Assembly: GCA_051657715.1 (NCBI GenBank)
Contig: JBOFLF010000055.1
Location: forward strand, 1-64,000
DNA: 64,000 bases
Direction: 5' to 3'
Source: JBOFBH01 sp051657715
GTDB lineage: Bacteria; Actinomycetota; Actinomycetes; Actinomycetales; Angustibacteraceae
Positions within the stretch are counted from its first letter, which is position 1; each line of letters starts with the position of its first letter. Shown here one piece after another: positions 16,050 to 23,980 of this stretch. The notes below the pieces were generated by a model, which had not been told where the DNA came from, made no database searches, and saw only the letters and a program-made list of their open reading frames with translations. The position numbers and the translations under genes were made by a program.

Positions 16050-16097
16050 GTGAGTAACTCCTTCGGTGGATGCCCCACTGGGCGGGAGGGCGACGGA

Positions 16098-16292
16098 TCA
16101 GCGGCCGAGCAGTCTCTTGACCTTGGCGAGGTCACGGCCGGACACCAGGACGTCGTTCGAGAGCCGTCGAGCCTTCTGCGGCGTCTTCTCGTGGAACTTG
16201 TGCACGTGACCGGCCTGCTCTCGCATGACCTTGCCGGAGCCGGTGACCCGGAACCGCTTCTTAGCGCCGCTGTGCGTCTTGTTCTTCGGCAT
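16098..16292 (-). CDS. rpmI: 50S ribosomal protein L35
   Basis: Small basic 50S protein of 64 aa beginning MPKNKTHSGAKKRFRVTGSGK and ending in KVKRLLGR, as in the family. The ATG at 16292 follows a GAGGAGACGG ribosome binding site. Lies between infC and rplT, the universal bacterial order. Confidence 0.98.
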   Translation of the reverse strand: MPKNKTHSGAKKRFRVTGSGKVMREQAGHVHKFHEKTPQKARRLSNDVLVSGRDLAKVKRLLGR

Positions 16293-16358
16293 GACTGCCG
16301 TCTCCTCGTCGTCGGTGGTGATCGCTGGTACAGCCGATCACCGGGGTCGTGAACCTGG

Positions 16359-17174
16359 TCAGGTCTGGATGGCCGATCGCCGCGGCGCGGCGGGCTTCGT
16401 AGCCCGAGGAGCCGATGGCCTGGGCCGCGGATCGACCGGCACCCGGCTGGGCGACGCCTCGGTCGCCGCAGCCCCGTCCGGCCCGGTCGCCGCAGCCCCG
16501 TCCGGCCCGGTCGCCGCAGCCCCGTCCGGTTCAGCCGCGGCGGCACCACCCAGCTCGGCATCAAGGAGTGGTGGGTCATCTGGTTGGCTTGCCCCGCTCG
16601 ACGGCGGCGTGCCGGGCAGATCCTCGGACGCTCGACGGCGACGATCCGCTGCTCGCGCCTCGGCTTTCTTGCGTGTCGGGCCGAGCACCATGATCATGTT
16701 GCGCCCGTCCTGCTTCGGGGCGCTTTCCACGAAGCCCAGCTCAGCGATGTCCTCGGCGAGGCGCTGCAACAGCCGCAGGCCGAGCTCGGGCTTCGACTGC
16801 TCGCGCCCGCGGAACATGATCGTCACCTTGACCTTGTCCCCGCCCCGCAAGAAGCGCTCCACGTGCCCCCGCTTGGTGCCGTAGTCGTGCGGGTCGATCT
16901 TGGGGCGGAGCTTGATCTCCTTGATGACCGTGTTGATCTGGTTCTTGCGCGCTTCCCGGGCCTTGAGCGCGGCCTCGTACTTGTACTTGCCAAAGTCCAT
17001 GAGCTTGCAGACCGGGGGCCGGGCCGCTGGTGCGACCTCGACCAGGTCGAGATCGGATTCCTGGGCCAGCCGCAACGCGTCCTCGACGCGCACGATGCCG
17101 ACCTGTTCACCGTTGGGACCGACGAGTCGCACCTCTGGTACCCGGATGCGCTCATTGATGCGGGGATCGCTGAT
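16359..17174 (-). CDS. infC: Translation initiation factor IF-3, probable AUC start
   Basis: Binds the 30S subunit and checks start-codon pairing. Two domains: ISDPRINERIRVPEVRLV to about residue 75, then KEIKLRPKIDPHDYGTK through RNMIMVLGP. No ATG or GTG fits the ribosome binding site. A perfect AAGGAG (17187-17182) is followed after 7 nt by ATC at 17174, exactly where the conserved sequence begins; the only GTG (17198) lies upstream of that site. Rare start codons in infC mediate autoregulation in other bacteria. The C-terminus extends about 90 residues past the usual end, including three GPDGAAAT octapeptide repeats and a basic Pro-rich tail. 271 aa with this start. Confidence 0.93.
   Translation of the reverse strand: MSDPRINERIRVPEVRLVGPNGEQVGIVRVEDALRLAQESDLDLVEVAPAARPPVCKLMDFGKYKYEAALKAREARKNQINTVIKEIKLRPKIDPHDYGTKRGHVERFLRGGDKVKVTIMFRGREQSKPELGLRLLQRLAEDIAELGFVESAPKQDGRNMIMVLGPTRKKAEARAADRRRRASEDLPGTPPSSGASQPDDPPLLDAELGGAAAAEPDGAAATGPDGAAATGPDGAAATEASPSRVPVDPRPRPSAPRATKPAAPRRSAIQT
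16461..16532 (-). repeat. 24-bp tandem repeat, 3 copies, infC tail
   Basis: Units 16461-16484, 16485-16508 and 16509-16532; the first two are identical and the third differs at its last positions. They encode GPDGAAAT octapeptides in the C-terminal extension of IF-3. Confidence 0.92.
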
Positions 17175-17493
17175 GTGGTCGCTCCTTAGCTCTCTCACCG
17201 TCTATCGACCACCGCGGTATGGAGATGGCTCCTACCGCCGTCGCGGGAGTCATCTCAGCATCTGCCGCGAGGGCGGACATCGACGACGAGATGCCGTGAC
17301 GTCCACCCTGAGCGGGCAGACCGGACCCGGAACCCAAGAGGGGCAACGCGGGTGGGAGCGACTCCACTTTGCGGACCCTCTGCCGGCAATCGGCCAGCCC
17401 TCACGAAACCAGGCCGACGACGACAGAGTTCGGTCGAGCCACCACGGTATCAGCACGGATAGGGGTGCGGCTCACCGACCGACCGATCCGAGA
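17175..17493 (-). promoter_or_regulatory. infC leader and promoter region (319 bp without a gene)
   Basis: Contains the infC ribosome binding site AAGGAG at 17187-17182. The remainder should hold the infC-rpmI-rplT promoter and a leader of up to about 300 nt. A weak candidate -10 (GATACC preceded by TGCT) is near 17450. I see no convincing -35, U-tracted terminator or known L20-type leader structure. This is also the joint between the his operon and the infC operon. Confidence 0.35.
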
Positions 17494-18264
17494 TCACCGC
17501 GCGCCCGTACCGTCCAGGTCACCACCAGCGACCTGGAGCGCCTGCTCCAGGGTGAACGCACCCGCGTACAGCGCCTTGCCCACCACCGCTGCCTCGACGC
17601 CCGCCGGCACCAACTCGCGGAGCGCTGCTAGGTCGTCCAGCGAGGCGACGCCGCCGCTGGCCACCACCGCCGCATCGGTACGGGCGCACACCTCGCGCAG
17701 CAGCTCCAGGTTTGGCCCGCCCAGCGTGCCGTCCTTCCGCACGTCGGTGACGACATACCGGGCGCACCCGTCCTGGTTCAGCCGGTCCAGCGTCGGCCAC
17801 AGGTCGCCGCCCTCGCGAGTCCAGCCACGAGCCGCCAGCGTCCCGCCCCGCACGTCCAGGCCGACGGCGATGCGCTCGCCGTGTCGGGCGATCACGGAGC
17901 GGGTCCATCCCGGGTCCTCCAGCGCCGCGGTCCCCAGGTTGACCCGGTGACACCCGGTGGTCAGCGCGGCTGCCAGGGACTCGTCGTCCCGAATGCCCCC
18001 GCTCAGCTCCACCTGGACGTCGGTGTCGGCAGTCAGCCGAGCCACCACGTCGGCGATCAGCTCCCGGTTCGTCCCGCGTCCGAAGGCGGCGTCCAGGTCG
18101 ACGAGGTGGATCCACTCGGCGCCGCCGTGCGCCCAGGCCAGCGCCGCCTCGAGCGGGTCGCCGTAGACCGTCTCGCTGCCGGCCGCGCCTTGGACCAGCC
18201 GCACCGCCTGACCTCCGGAGACGTCGACGGCAGGCAACAGCTGAAGGGGCGGGCGACCGGGCAC
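17494..18264 (-). CDS. hisA: Phosphoribosyl isomerase HisA (PriA-type)
   Basis: TIM-barrel isomerase of histidine synthesis. In actinobacteria lacking trpF the same enzyme (PriA) also isomerises phosphoribosylanthranilate; the close match LLPAVDVSGGQAVRLVQG, VELSGGIRDDESL and VVTDVRKDGTLGGPNLELL fits this type, but dual activity is inference. The GTG at 18264 has AGGAG six nt upstream and gives 256 aa. Unusually for a his operon it is 88 bp from hisH rather than overlapping. hisF does not follow. Confidence 0.93.
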   Translation of the reverse strand: MPGRPPLQLLPAVDVSGGQAVRLVQGAAGSETVYGDPLEAALAWAHGGAEWIHLVDLDAAFGRGTNRELIADVVARLTADTDVQVELSGGIRDDESLAAALTTGCHRVNLGTAALEDPGWTRSVIARHGERIAVGLDVRGGTLAARGWTREGGDLWPTLDRLNQDGCARYVVTDVRKDGTLGGPNLELLREVCARTDAAVVASGGVASLDDLAALRELVPAGVEAAVVGKALYAGAFTLEQALQVAGGDLDGTGAR

Positions 18265-18352
18265 GGGCTGCTCCTGACGAGACGGTGACGAGGCGGATGG
18301 GACAGCGGCAGGCGGGACAGCGGCGGTCAGCGGGGCGCCACCGGGTGGGCGA

Positions 18353-19000
18353 TCAGCGGGCGAGCGTGCGGACCCAGTTCTCCAGCAGCTGGGCACCGGC
18401 GTCGCCGCTCTTCTCCGGGTGGAACTGGGTGGCGGACAACAGGCCGTGCTCCACCGCGGCGACGAATCGGGTGCCGTGGCTGGACCATGTGGGCCGCGGC
18501 GGGCGCACGGCGTCGGCGTCCTGCAGCACCGGCCACTCAAGCACCGCATAGGAGTGCACGAAGTAGAACGCGGCGTCCTGCAGCCCGCGGAACATCACGG
18601 TGTCGGACGGAGGCTGCACGGTGTTCCATCCCGTGTGCGGCACGACATCGGCCGGCAGCCTGTCGACTGTGCCCGGCCACTGGCCGAGGCCCGCGAGCAC
18701 GCCGTCCCGGTGCGGCTCGGCCGACTTCTCGAACATCACCTGATGGCCGACGCAGATCCCGAGCACCGGACGTCCCGCGACCAGCCGGCGGTCCACCAGC
18801 TCTGGCCCCCGGACCGCTCGCAGGCCCGCGACGCAGGCCGAGAAATTGCCGACGCCGGGGACCACGAGACCGTCAGCGGCAAAAGCGGCATCCCAGTCGG
18901 CGGTGAGCTGGACCTGCGCGCCGACCCGCTGCACAGCGCGAACCGCGGAGCGCACGTTGCCGGACCCGTAGTCCAGCACCACCACCGTGGACGTGGTCAC
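18353..19000 (-). CDS. hisH: Imidazole glycerol phosphate synthase subunit HisH
   Basis: Glutaminase subunit that feeds ammonia to HisF. Class I amidotransferase: VVPGVGNFSACV oxyanion region, nucleophile Cys in GICVGHQVMF, and the catalytic pair in QFHPEKSG. Most homologues have Met where this one has His in GICVGHQ and Met where it has Thr in PHTGWNTV; both positions line the glutaminase pocket. 215 aa, normal. The GTG at 19000 overlaps the preceding gene as GTGA. Its partner hisF is not in this window. Confidence 0.94.
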   Translation of the reverse strand: MTTSTVVVLDYGSGNVRSAVRAVQRVGAQVQLTADWDAAFAADGLVVPGVGNFSACVAGLRAVRGPELVDRRLVAGRPVLGICVGHQVMFEKSAEPHRDGVLAGLGQWPGTVDRLPADVVPHTGWNTVQPPSDTVMFRGLQDAAFYFVHSYAVLEWPVLQDADAVRPPRPTWSSHGTRFVAAVEHGLLSATQFHPEKSGDAGAQLLENWVRTLAR

Positions 19001-19737
19001 GGTCGGATCACCCGCCCACGATCGCCTGCGTCCTCAGCGCTGTCACGGTGATCGGTGCCGCTGCGGTGATCTGGTCCGCCGGCCGGCGTCGCCGCACCGC
19101 TCAGCTCGCGATCAGCGGCGAGCTCGAGCGCGGCCACCTCGTCGAAGGCGGCCACCAGCGTGGAATCGGGCTCGACGAGAGCAGCACCCGGTAGCTCGGC
19201 GACCCGTCGTCGCCCGGTCAGCAGACCGGGTGCCGGGAGGTCGAGCGCGGCCAGCACATCCTCCGCTGCCTGCGCTCCGGACCGGTTGTCGGCCGCGACC
19301 GCGGATTTCAGCTCGGTCCCCGGTCGAGCTCCGGCCACCGCGGCAAGCATCCGCACGGGCGCCGGTGGCAGCTCGCCCATGTCCAGGAGACCGACGCCCC
19401 GGGACCAGGCGAGCCAGCGCTGCTCGTCCCACCGGCCACCTCCCTGGATGGTGACCACGAACCGGTCCGGCTGCGCGACGACCAGCACCGCCGGCCGCAG
19501 CCGCGCCGGGACCACGCGGCCACCGAGCAACCGCACCGGGTCGTCGTACGGAGCAGCGGACAACGCCGCACCAGCCGGTACCGCCAGCGTCCAGGCCAGC
19601 TCCGGGACGATCCAGATCGGCATCAGCCCCCGCGCGGCCCACCGGCGGACAACGTCGCCGCGACCGCGCAGCAGCAGGACGGCCGACGTCGCACCCGCCC
19701 CAGCGCTAGCCCCAGGCGGACGGGCGGTCATCACCAT
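18997..19737 (-). CDS. Conserved hypothetical protein in his operon
   Basis: I do not recognise a domain with a known activity. About 246 aa, soluble, no signal peptide. Features: Trp/Pro-rich segment RGLMPIWIVPELAWTLAVPAG, VVPARLRPAVLVVAQPDRFVVTIQGGGRWDEQRWLAW and a charged Gly/Asp-rich tail. It lies between hisB and hisH with a GTGA overlap into hisH, so it is cotranscribed with the histidine genes; a hypothetical gene in this slot is common in actinobacterial his operons, to my recollection. Starts at 19764 (GTG, overlaps hisB) and 19731 are also possible; 19737 follows CCGGAACCGGA. A role tied to histidine synthesis is only suggested by position. Confidence 0.7.
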   Translation of the reverse strand: MVMTARPPGASAGAGATSAVLLLRGRGDVVRRWAARGLMPIWIVPELAWTLAVPAGAALSAAPYDDPVRLLGGRVVPARLRPAVLVVAQPDRFVVTIQGGGRWDEQRWLAWSRGVGLLDMGELPPAPVRMLAAVAGARPGTELKSAVAADNRSGAQAAEDVLAALDLPAPGLLTGRRRVAELPGAALVEPDSTLVAAFDEVAALELAADRELSGAATPAGGPDHRSGTDHRDSAEDAGDRGRVIRP

Positions 19738-19753
19738 TCCGGTTCCGGTTGCG

Positions 19754-20497
19754 TCACAGCACACCCTTCGTGCTCGGCACGGTGCCCGCGATCCGCGGGT
19801 CTGCCGTCACCGCCGTCCGCAGCGCCCGCGCCACCGCCTTGAACTGCGCCTCCACCACGTGGTGCGGGTCGCGACCGGACAGCACGCGCACGTGCAGGGC
19901 GACCCCGGCGTGGTGAGCCAGCGTCTCGAACACGTGCCGGGTCAGCGATCCGACGTACTGGCCGCCGATCACCACGTACGCCTGCCCCTCCGGCTCACCG
20001 GTGTGCACGCAGTACGGGCGACCGCTGACGTCCACCACGGCCTGGACCAGCGCCTCGTCCAGCGGCACGCACGCGTCACCGAACCGGGTGATGCCAGCCT
20101 TGTCCCCGAGGGCCTGGCGCAGCGCGTCCCCGAGCGCGATCGCCACGTCCTCGACGGTGTGGTGCGCGTCCACGCGCAGGTCGCCGTCGGCTTGCACGGT
20201 GAGGTCGAGGCACGCGTGCTTGGCCAAGGACGAGAGCATGTGGTCGTAGAACCCCACCCCGGTGCTGACCCGGGCGCGCCCGCTGCCGTCAAGGTCGACG
20301 TCCACCCGGACGGTGCTCTCGCCGGTGCTTCGCTCGACGTGCCCACGACGGGCGGGCGGGCCAGCGTGACCGGACGGCGCGGTCGCGGGCTGCGAATCGG
20401 TGCTCCGGGTCGGGATGGCAAGGGTCGGATCGGTCACGGGTACTCCGTCGGCAGCGGTCAGCGTGCAGGTCCGGTCAGCGTGGCAGGGGCCGGACAT
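19754..20497 (-). CDS. hisB: Imidazoleglycerol-phosphate dehydratase HisB
   Basis: Mn-dependent dehydration of imidazole glycerol phosphate. The two metal-binding repeats are visible: GVGFYDHMLSSLAKHACLDL with VDAHHTVEDVAIALG, and HVFETLAHHAGVALHV with GRDPHHVVEAQFKAVARAL. Monofunctional type without the phosphatase domain. The ATG at 20497 has TAGGAG five nt upstream and gives 247 aa; this adds about 45 Pro/Thr-rich residues before the conserved HVERSTGEST. A GTG at 20437 with CGGAG upstream is a good alternative that would shorten the extension. Confidence 0.94.
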   Translation of the reverse strand: MSGPCHADRTCTLTAADGVPVTDPTLAIPTRSTDSQPATAPSGHAGPPARRGHVERSTGESTVRVDVDLDGSGRARVSTGVGFYDHMLSSLAKHACLDLTVQADGDLRVDAHHTVEDVAIALGDALRQALGDKAGITRFGDACVPLDEALVQAVVDVSGRPYCVHTGEPEGQAYVVIGGQYVGSLTRHVFETLAHHAGVALHVRVLSGRDPHHVVEAQFKAVARALRTAVTADPRIAGTVPSTKGVL

Positions 20498-20567
20498 CGA
20501 GGCTCCTACTCAGCCATGAGTCTACTGAGCCAGCAGGACCGCGGCCGACGACGCCCGCCGGAAGCGG

Positions 20568-21725
20568 TCAACGGTCAGCCAGCGCTGCCAGGAACACCGT
20601 GGTCTCCTGCGCGGTGCCGGCGGTCACCCGCAGATGGCCGGGCAGGCCGACGTCCCGGACCAGCACCCCGCTGGCTAGCAAGTGCTGCCAGGTGGCCTGT
20701 TCGTCGACCAGGCCGCCGAACAGCACGAAGTTGGCGTCGCTCGGCACCGGGTGCAGACCGAGAGCCGGCAGCTCAGCGACGATCCGGTCGCGCTGATGGA
20801 TCAGGGCGGCGACGGTGCCCAAGAGGTCGGGCGCGTGCCGCAGCGCCGCGACCGCCGCGGCCTGGGTGAGCGACGACAGGTGGTACGGCAACCGCACCAG
20901 CCGCAGCGCGTCACATAACGCGGGGTCGGCGGCCAGGTACCCCAGCCGGGCACCGGCCAGGGCGAACGCCTTGCTCATCGTCCGGGTCACCACCAGCCGA
21001 GGCCGGCCGGGCAGCAGCGTGAGAGCGCTCGGCGTACCGGGTCGGGCGAACTCGGCGTACGCCTCGTCGACCACCACGACCGCACGGGACGTCGCGGCGT
21101 ACGCCGCGCGCACCACGTCGATCCCGACAGCCGTCCCGGTCGGGTTGTTCGGGGAGCACAGGAACACCACGTCGGGATCGTGCTCGCGCACCTGGTCCGC
21201 CACGTCGTCAGGGAGCAGGTCGAACCCGCCGGTCGGTGCACCACGACGACCATCCACCCAGGTGGTGCCGCTGGTGCTCGCAATGACCGGGTGCATCGAG
21301 TACGCCGGGGTGAAGCCAAGCGCCCGACGGTCGGGACCACCGAACGCCTGCAGCACATGCAGCAGCACCTCATTGGAACCGTTCCCAGCCCAGACCTGAC
21401 CTGGGTGCACCCCGTGGCCGAGATGGCCGGCGAGCTCCGCACGCAAGGCGGTGAACTCCCGGTCCGGGTACCGGTTGAGCGTCGGCACCTGCTCGGCGAT
21501 CGCGCGTGCTATCGCGGCGGCCACCGGCTCGGGCACCGGGTAGGAGTTCTCGTTGGTGTTCAGGCGGACCGGGACATCGAGCTGGGGTGCGCCATACGGC
21601 GTCCGGCCGCGCAGGTCCGGCCGAATCGGCAGGCCGTCGACCGACTCGCGCGCCTGAGTCGATGCGCCACCGGCCACGGCGCGATCGCAGCTGCTGTCGA
21701 CACCGCCGGTGACCTGCTCGGTCAC
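20568..21725 (-). CDS. hisC: Histidinol-phosphate aminotransferase HisC
   Basis: PLP enzyme converting imidazole acetol phosphate to histidinol phosphate. Typical segments: LNTNENSYPVPEPV, YPDREFTALRAELA, WAGNGSNEVLLHVLQAF, FLCSPNNPTGT, VVVDEAYAEFA, the PLP lysine in TMSKAFALAGARLGY, and a C-terminal LRVTAGTAQET. 385 aa. The GTG at 21725 overlaps the hisD stop as GTGA. Its own stop is followed by a 70-bp gap before hisB. Confidence 0.95.
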   Translation of the reverse strand: MTEQVTGGVDSSCDRAVAGGASTQARESVDGLPIRPDLRGRTPYGAPQLDVPVRLNTNENSYPVPEPVAAAIARAIAEQVPTLNRYPDREFTALRAELAGHLGHGVHPGQVWAGNGSNEVLLHVLQAFGGPDRRALGFTPAYSMHPVIASTSGTTWVDGRRGAPTGGFDLLPDDVADQVREHDPDVVFLCSPNNPTGTAVGIDVVRAAYAATSRAVVVVDEAYAEFARPGTPSALTLLPGRPRLVVTRTMSKAFALAGARLGYLAADPALCDALRLVRLPYHLSSLTQAAAVAALRHAPDLLGTVAALIHQRDRIVAELPALGLHPVPSDANFVLFGGLVDEQATWQHLLASGVLVRDVGLPGHLRVTAGTAQETTVFLAALADR

Positions 21726-23065
21726 CGGCGGTCGACCCGGGCGCGAACGGCGTCACCGTGCGCCGGTAGGTCCTCGGCCTGCGCCAACGCGACCACCCGG
21801 TCGGCGACCGCGGTCAGCGCGTCCTCGTCGTACTCGACCACGTGGATGCCGCGCAGGAACGTCTGCACCGACAACCCGCTGGAGAACCGGGCCGCGCCGC
21901 CGGTGGGCAGCACGTGGTTGGACCCGGCGCAGTAGTCGCCCAGCGACACCGGCGAGAACGGGCCGACGAACACCGCGGCACCGCACCGGACCCGCATGGC
22001 CCGGTCCCGAGCGTCCCGGGTGTGGATCTCCAGGTGTTCGGCCGCGTACGCGTCGGTGACCGCCAGACCGGCGTCCAGGTCATCGACCAGCACGATCGCG
22101 GACTGCCGTCCGGTCAGGGCGGCACGGACCCGCTCGACGTGCTTGGTGCCGGCCACCTGGACACGCAGCTGTACCTCGACAGCGTCGGCCAAGGCCGGGC
22201 TGTCGGTCACCAGGACCGCTGCCGCCAGTGGGTCGTGCTCGGCTTGGCTGACGAGATCGGCGGCCAGGTGGCCTGCGTCAGCGGAGTCATCAGCGAGGAT
22301 GGCGATCTCGGTCGGGCCGGCTTCCGAGTCGATGCCGACGACCCCGCGCAGCACTCGCTTGGCGGCCACCACGTACACGTTCCCAGGACCGGTCACCAGA
22401 TCGACCGGCGCGCAGGCCACGGACCCGTCCGCCTCCTGGGCGCCGTACGCGAACATCGCGACCGCCTGGGCTCCACCCACCGCGTACACCTCGTCGATGC
22501 CGAGCATGGCGCAGGCGGCCAGCACCGTCGGGTGCGGCAGGCCGGCGAAAGCGGCCGGGTTGTCTCGTTGGGGCGGGCTGGCCAGGGCTATCGACCCGAC
22601 ACCGGCCTCCTGAGCCGGGACCGCATTCATCACCACGCTGCTCGCCAGCACCGCGAGGCCGCCCGGGGCATACAGGCCGACCCGGCCGACCGGCACCCAG
22701 CGCTCGGTCACCGTGCCACCGGGCACCACCGATGTCGTGACGTCGGTGCGCCGCTGGTCGCGGTGCACCAGCCGAGCCCGGCGGATCGACTCCCCCAGCG
22801 CGTCCCGCACCTGGGCGTCGAGCTGGTCGAGGGCGGCAGCGAGCGCCGCCTGCGGAACTCTCAGCTGGCGCACACGGACACCGTCGAACCGCTCGCCGAG
22901 GTCGCGCACCGCGTCCGCCCCCCGGGTGCGGACCTGCTCACAGAGCGGGTGAACCGCGGCCACCGCCGCTGCGACGTCGTACTCGGCCCGGGGCAGCAGG
23001 CCGCGCAAGGCCCCGGCGTCCACCGTGTGCAGCGGACGCCCACGCAAGTCCAAGCGAGACAGCAT
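21722..23065 (-). CDS. hisD: Histidinol dehydrogenase HisD
   Basis: Zn/NAD enzyme performing the last two oxidations to histidine. Visible: RWVPVGRVGLYAPGGLA, GVDEVYAVGGAQAVA-type segment (GIDEVYAVGGAQAVAMFAYG), VDLVTGPGNVYVVAAKR, IDSEAGPTEIAILAD, catalytic Glu/His in AAEHLEIHT, and GDYCAGSNHVLPTGGAAR. I chose the ATG at 23065 (447 aa): it opens the conserved MLSRLDLRG and lies exactly 7 nt after TACCCT, suggesting a leaderless transcript. First gene of the his operon, divergent from the Lon-N gene. Confidence 0.95.
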   Translation of the reverse strand: MLSRLDLRGRPLHTVDAGALRGLLPRAEYDVAAAVAAVHPLCEQVRTRGADAVRDLGERFDGVRVRQLRVPQAALAAALDQLDAQVRDALGESIRRARLVHRDQRRTDVTTSVVPGGTVTERWVPVGRVGLYAPGGLAVLASSVVMNAVPAQEAGVGSIALASPPQRDNPAAFAGLPHPTVLAACAMLGIDEVYAVGGAQAVAMFAYGAQEADGSVACAPVDLVTGPGNVYVVAAKRVLRGVVGIDSEAGPTEIAILADDSADAGHLAADLVSQAEHDPLAAAVLVTDSPALADAVEVQLRVQVAGTKHVERVRAALTGRQSAIVLVDDLDAGLAVTDAYAAEHLEIHTRDARDRAMRVRCGAAVFVGPFSPVSLGDYCAGSNHVLPTGGAARFSSGLSVQTFLRGIHVVEYDEDALTAVADRVVALAQAEDLPAHGDAVRARVDRR

Positions 23066-23155
23066 GGTCTTCAGGGTACGCAGCGCGCTGACGCGGGTTT
23101 CGGTGCGGCTGGTGTCTGCGCGCACTCCCCAGCCAACCCGCCTAGGGTGATTCAC
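23066..23155. promoter_or_regulatory. Divergent leaderless promoters of hisD and the Lon-N gene
   Basis: On the minus strand TACCCT (23078-23073) ends 7 nt before the hisD ATG at 23065. On the plus strand TAGGGT (23143-23148) ends 7 nt before the ATG at 23156. Neither start has a conventional ribosome binding site apart from weak AGGGTGA overlap for the latter. -35 boxes are not evident. The two transcripts would be separated by only about 90 bp. Confidence 0.5.
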
Positions 23156-23932
23156 ATGGCGGAACACCCGACCGAGCGCCTGCCGCTGTTCCCACTGGGC
23201 ACGGTGCTGGTCCCTGGCGAGGTGCTGCCCTTACGGGTCTTCGAGCCCCGGTACCGGCAGCTGGTCGGTGACCTCGTCCCGCCGGATCCAGGCACCGCTC
23301 CTGCCGCAACACGATCCGAGCCACCCCACTCGCAGTCACCATCGGCTAAGACACCACCGGCAGAGACACCACCGGCAGGGGCACCGCAGTTGAGGACACC
23401 GCAATTCGGAGTGGTGGCGATCCGGCAAGGCCACGAAGGGGACGCCCACGCGCTTGACGGCCTATACGACATCGGGTGCTCGGCGGAGATCCTCCAGGTC
23501 GACCGGCATCCGGACGGATCCAGCGAACTGGTGACCATCGGCCGGCGGCGGTTCCGCTTGGACGGCCTGGAGGACGCCGCCACCCCCTACCTGACCGGCG
23601 CGGTGCGGTGGCTTGACGAGCCGGTGGAGCCGGTAGACCCGCACCTGGTAGAAGCAGTGCGGGCCGCATTCGCCGAGTACTGCGACCGACTCGGCGGCGT
23701 GCGGTTGACATCCTCGCCTGCCGAGGTGCCCGACCCCACGCTGCTGTCCTACGTGGTGACCGGCTCGATGCTGCTGCACCTGGCCGAACGCCAGCAGCTG
23801 CTCGCCGCCCAGGACGCCGGCCAGCGGCTGAGCCAAGCCGCGCGACTGCTGCACCGCGAGCGGCACCTGTGGCAGGTCGTCCCCTCCATCCCGGCGGTGG
23901 ACCTAGGACGGTTACCGGCAGATCCGCGCTGA
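23156..23932 (+). CDS. Lon N-terminal (LON substrate-binding) domain protein
   Basis: Single-domain relative of the N-terminal substrate-binding region of Lon protease, without ATPase or protease parts. The start MAEHPTERLPLFPLGTVLVPGEVLPLRVFEPRYRQL is the diagnostic part; GVVAIRQGHE and the later LVTIGRRRFRLDGL follow. A Pro/Thr/Ser-rich insertion of about 35 residues (positions 52-85) carrying a 15-bp duplication splits the domain. 258 aa. One of the few plus-strand genes, divergent from hisD and convergent with the next gene. Biological role of stand-alone LON proteins is not settled. Confidence 0.88.
   Translation: MAEHPTERLPLFPLGTVLVPGEVLPLRVFEPRYRQLVGDLVPPDPGTAPAATRSEPPHSQSPSAKTPPAETPPAGAPQLRTPQFGVVAIRQGHEGDAHALDGLYDIGCSAEILQVDRHPDGSSELVTIGRRRFRLDGLEDAATPYLTGAVRWLDEPVEPVDPHLVEAVRAAFAEYCDRLGGVRLTSSPAEVPDPTLLSYVVTGSMLLHLAERQQLLAAQDAGQRLSQAARLLHRERHLWQVVPSIPAVDLGRLPADPR
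23350..23379 (+). repeat. 15-bp direct repeat in Lon-N gene
   Basis: GACACCACCGGCAGA at 23350-23364 is repeated with one change at 23365-23379. It encodes the TPPAE/TPPAG units of the Pro-rich insertion. Confidence 0.8.
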
Positions 23933-23953
23933 CGCCCGCTCACGCGGTGTCGG

Positions 23954-23980
23954 CCCGCTGGGCAGCGGCCGCTCAGCGGG
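23954..23980. terminator. Putative bidirectional terminator between convergent genes
   Basis: CCCGCTG (23954-23960) pairs with CAGCGGG (23974-23980), and the loop contains the perfect palindrome AGCGGCCGCT (23964-23973). It lies 22 bp after the Lon-N gene stop and overlaps the stop of the facing minus-strand gene. No U-tract on either strand, as is common in high-GC genomes. Confidence 0.5.

Noticed and set aside
17175..17493. L20-type autoregulatory leader before infC
   Set aside because: No pseudoknot or terminator resembling known L20 leaders could be traced by eye.
21842..23155. Plus-strand open frame running into the Lon-N gene from above hisD
   Set aside because: The part before 23156 is antisense to hisD; the conserved LON domain begins at the ATG at 23156.
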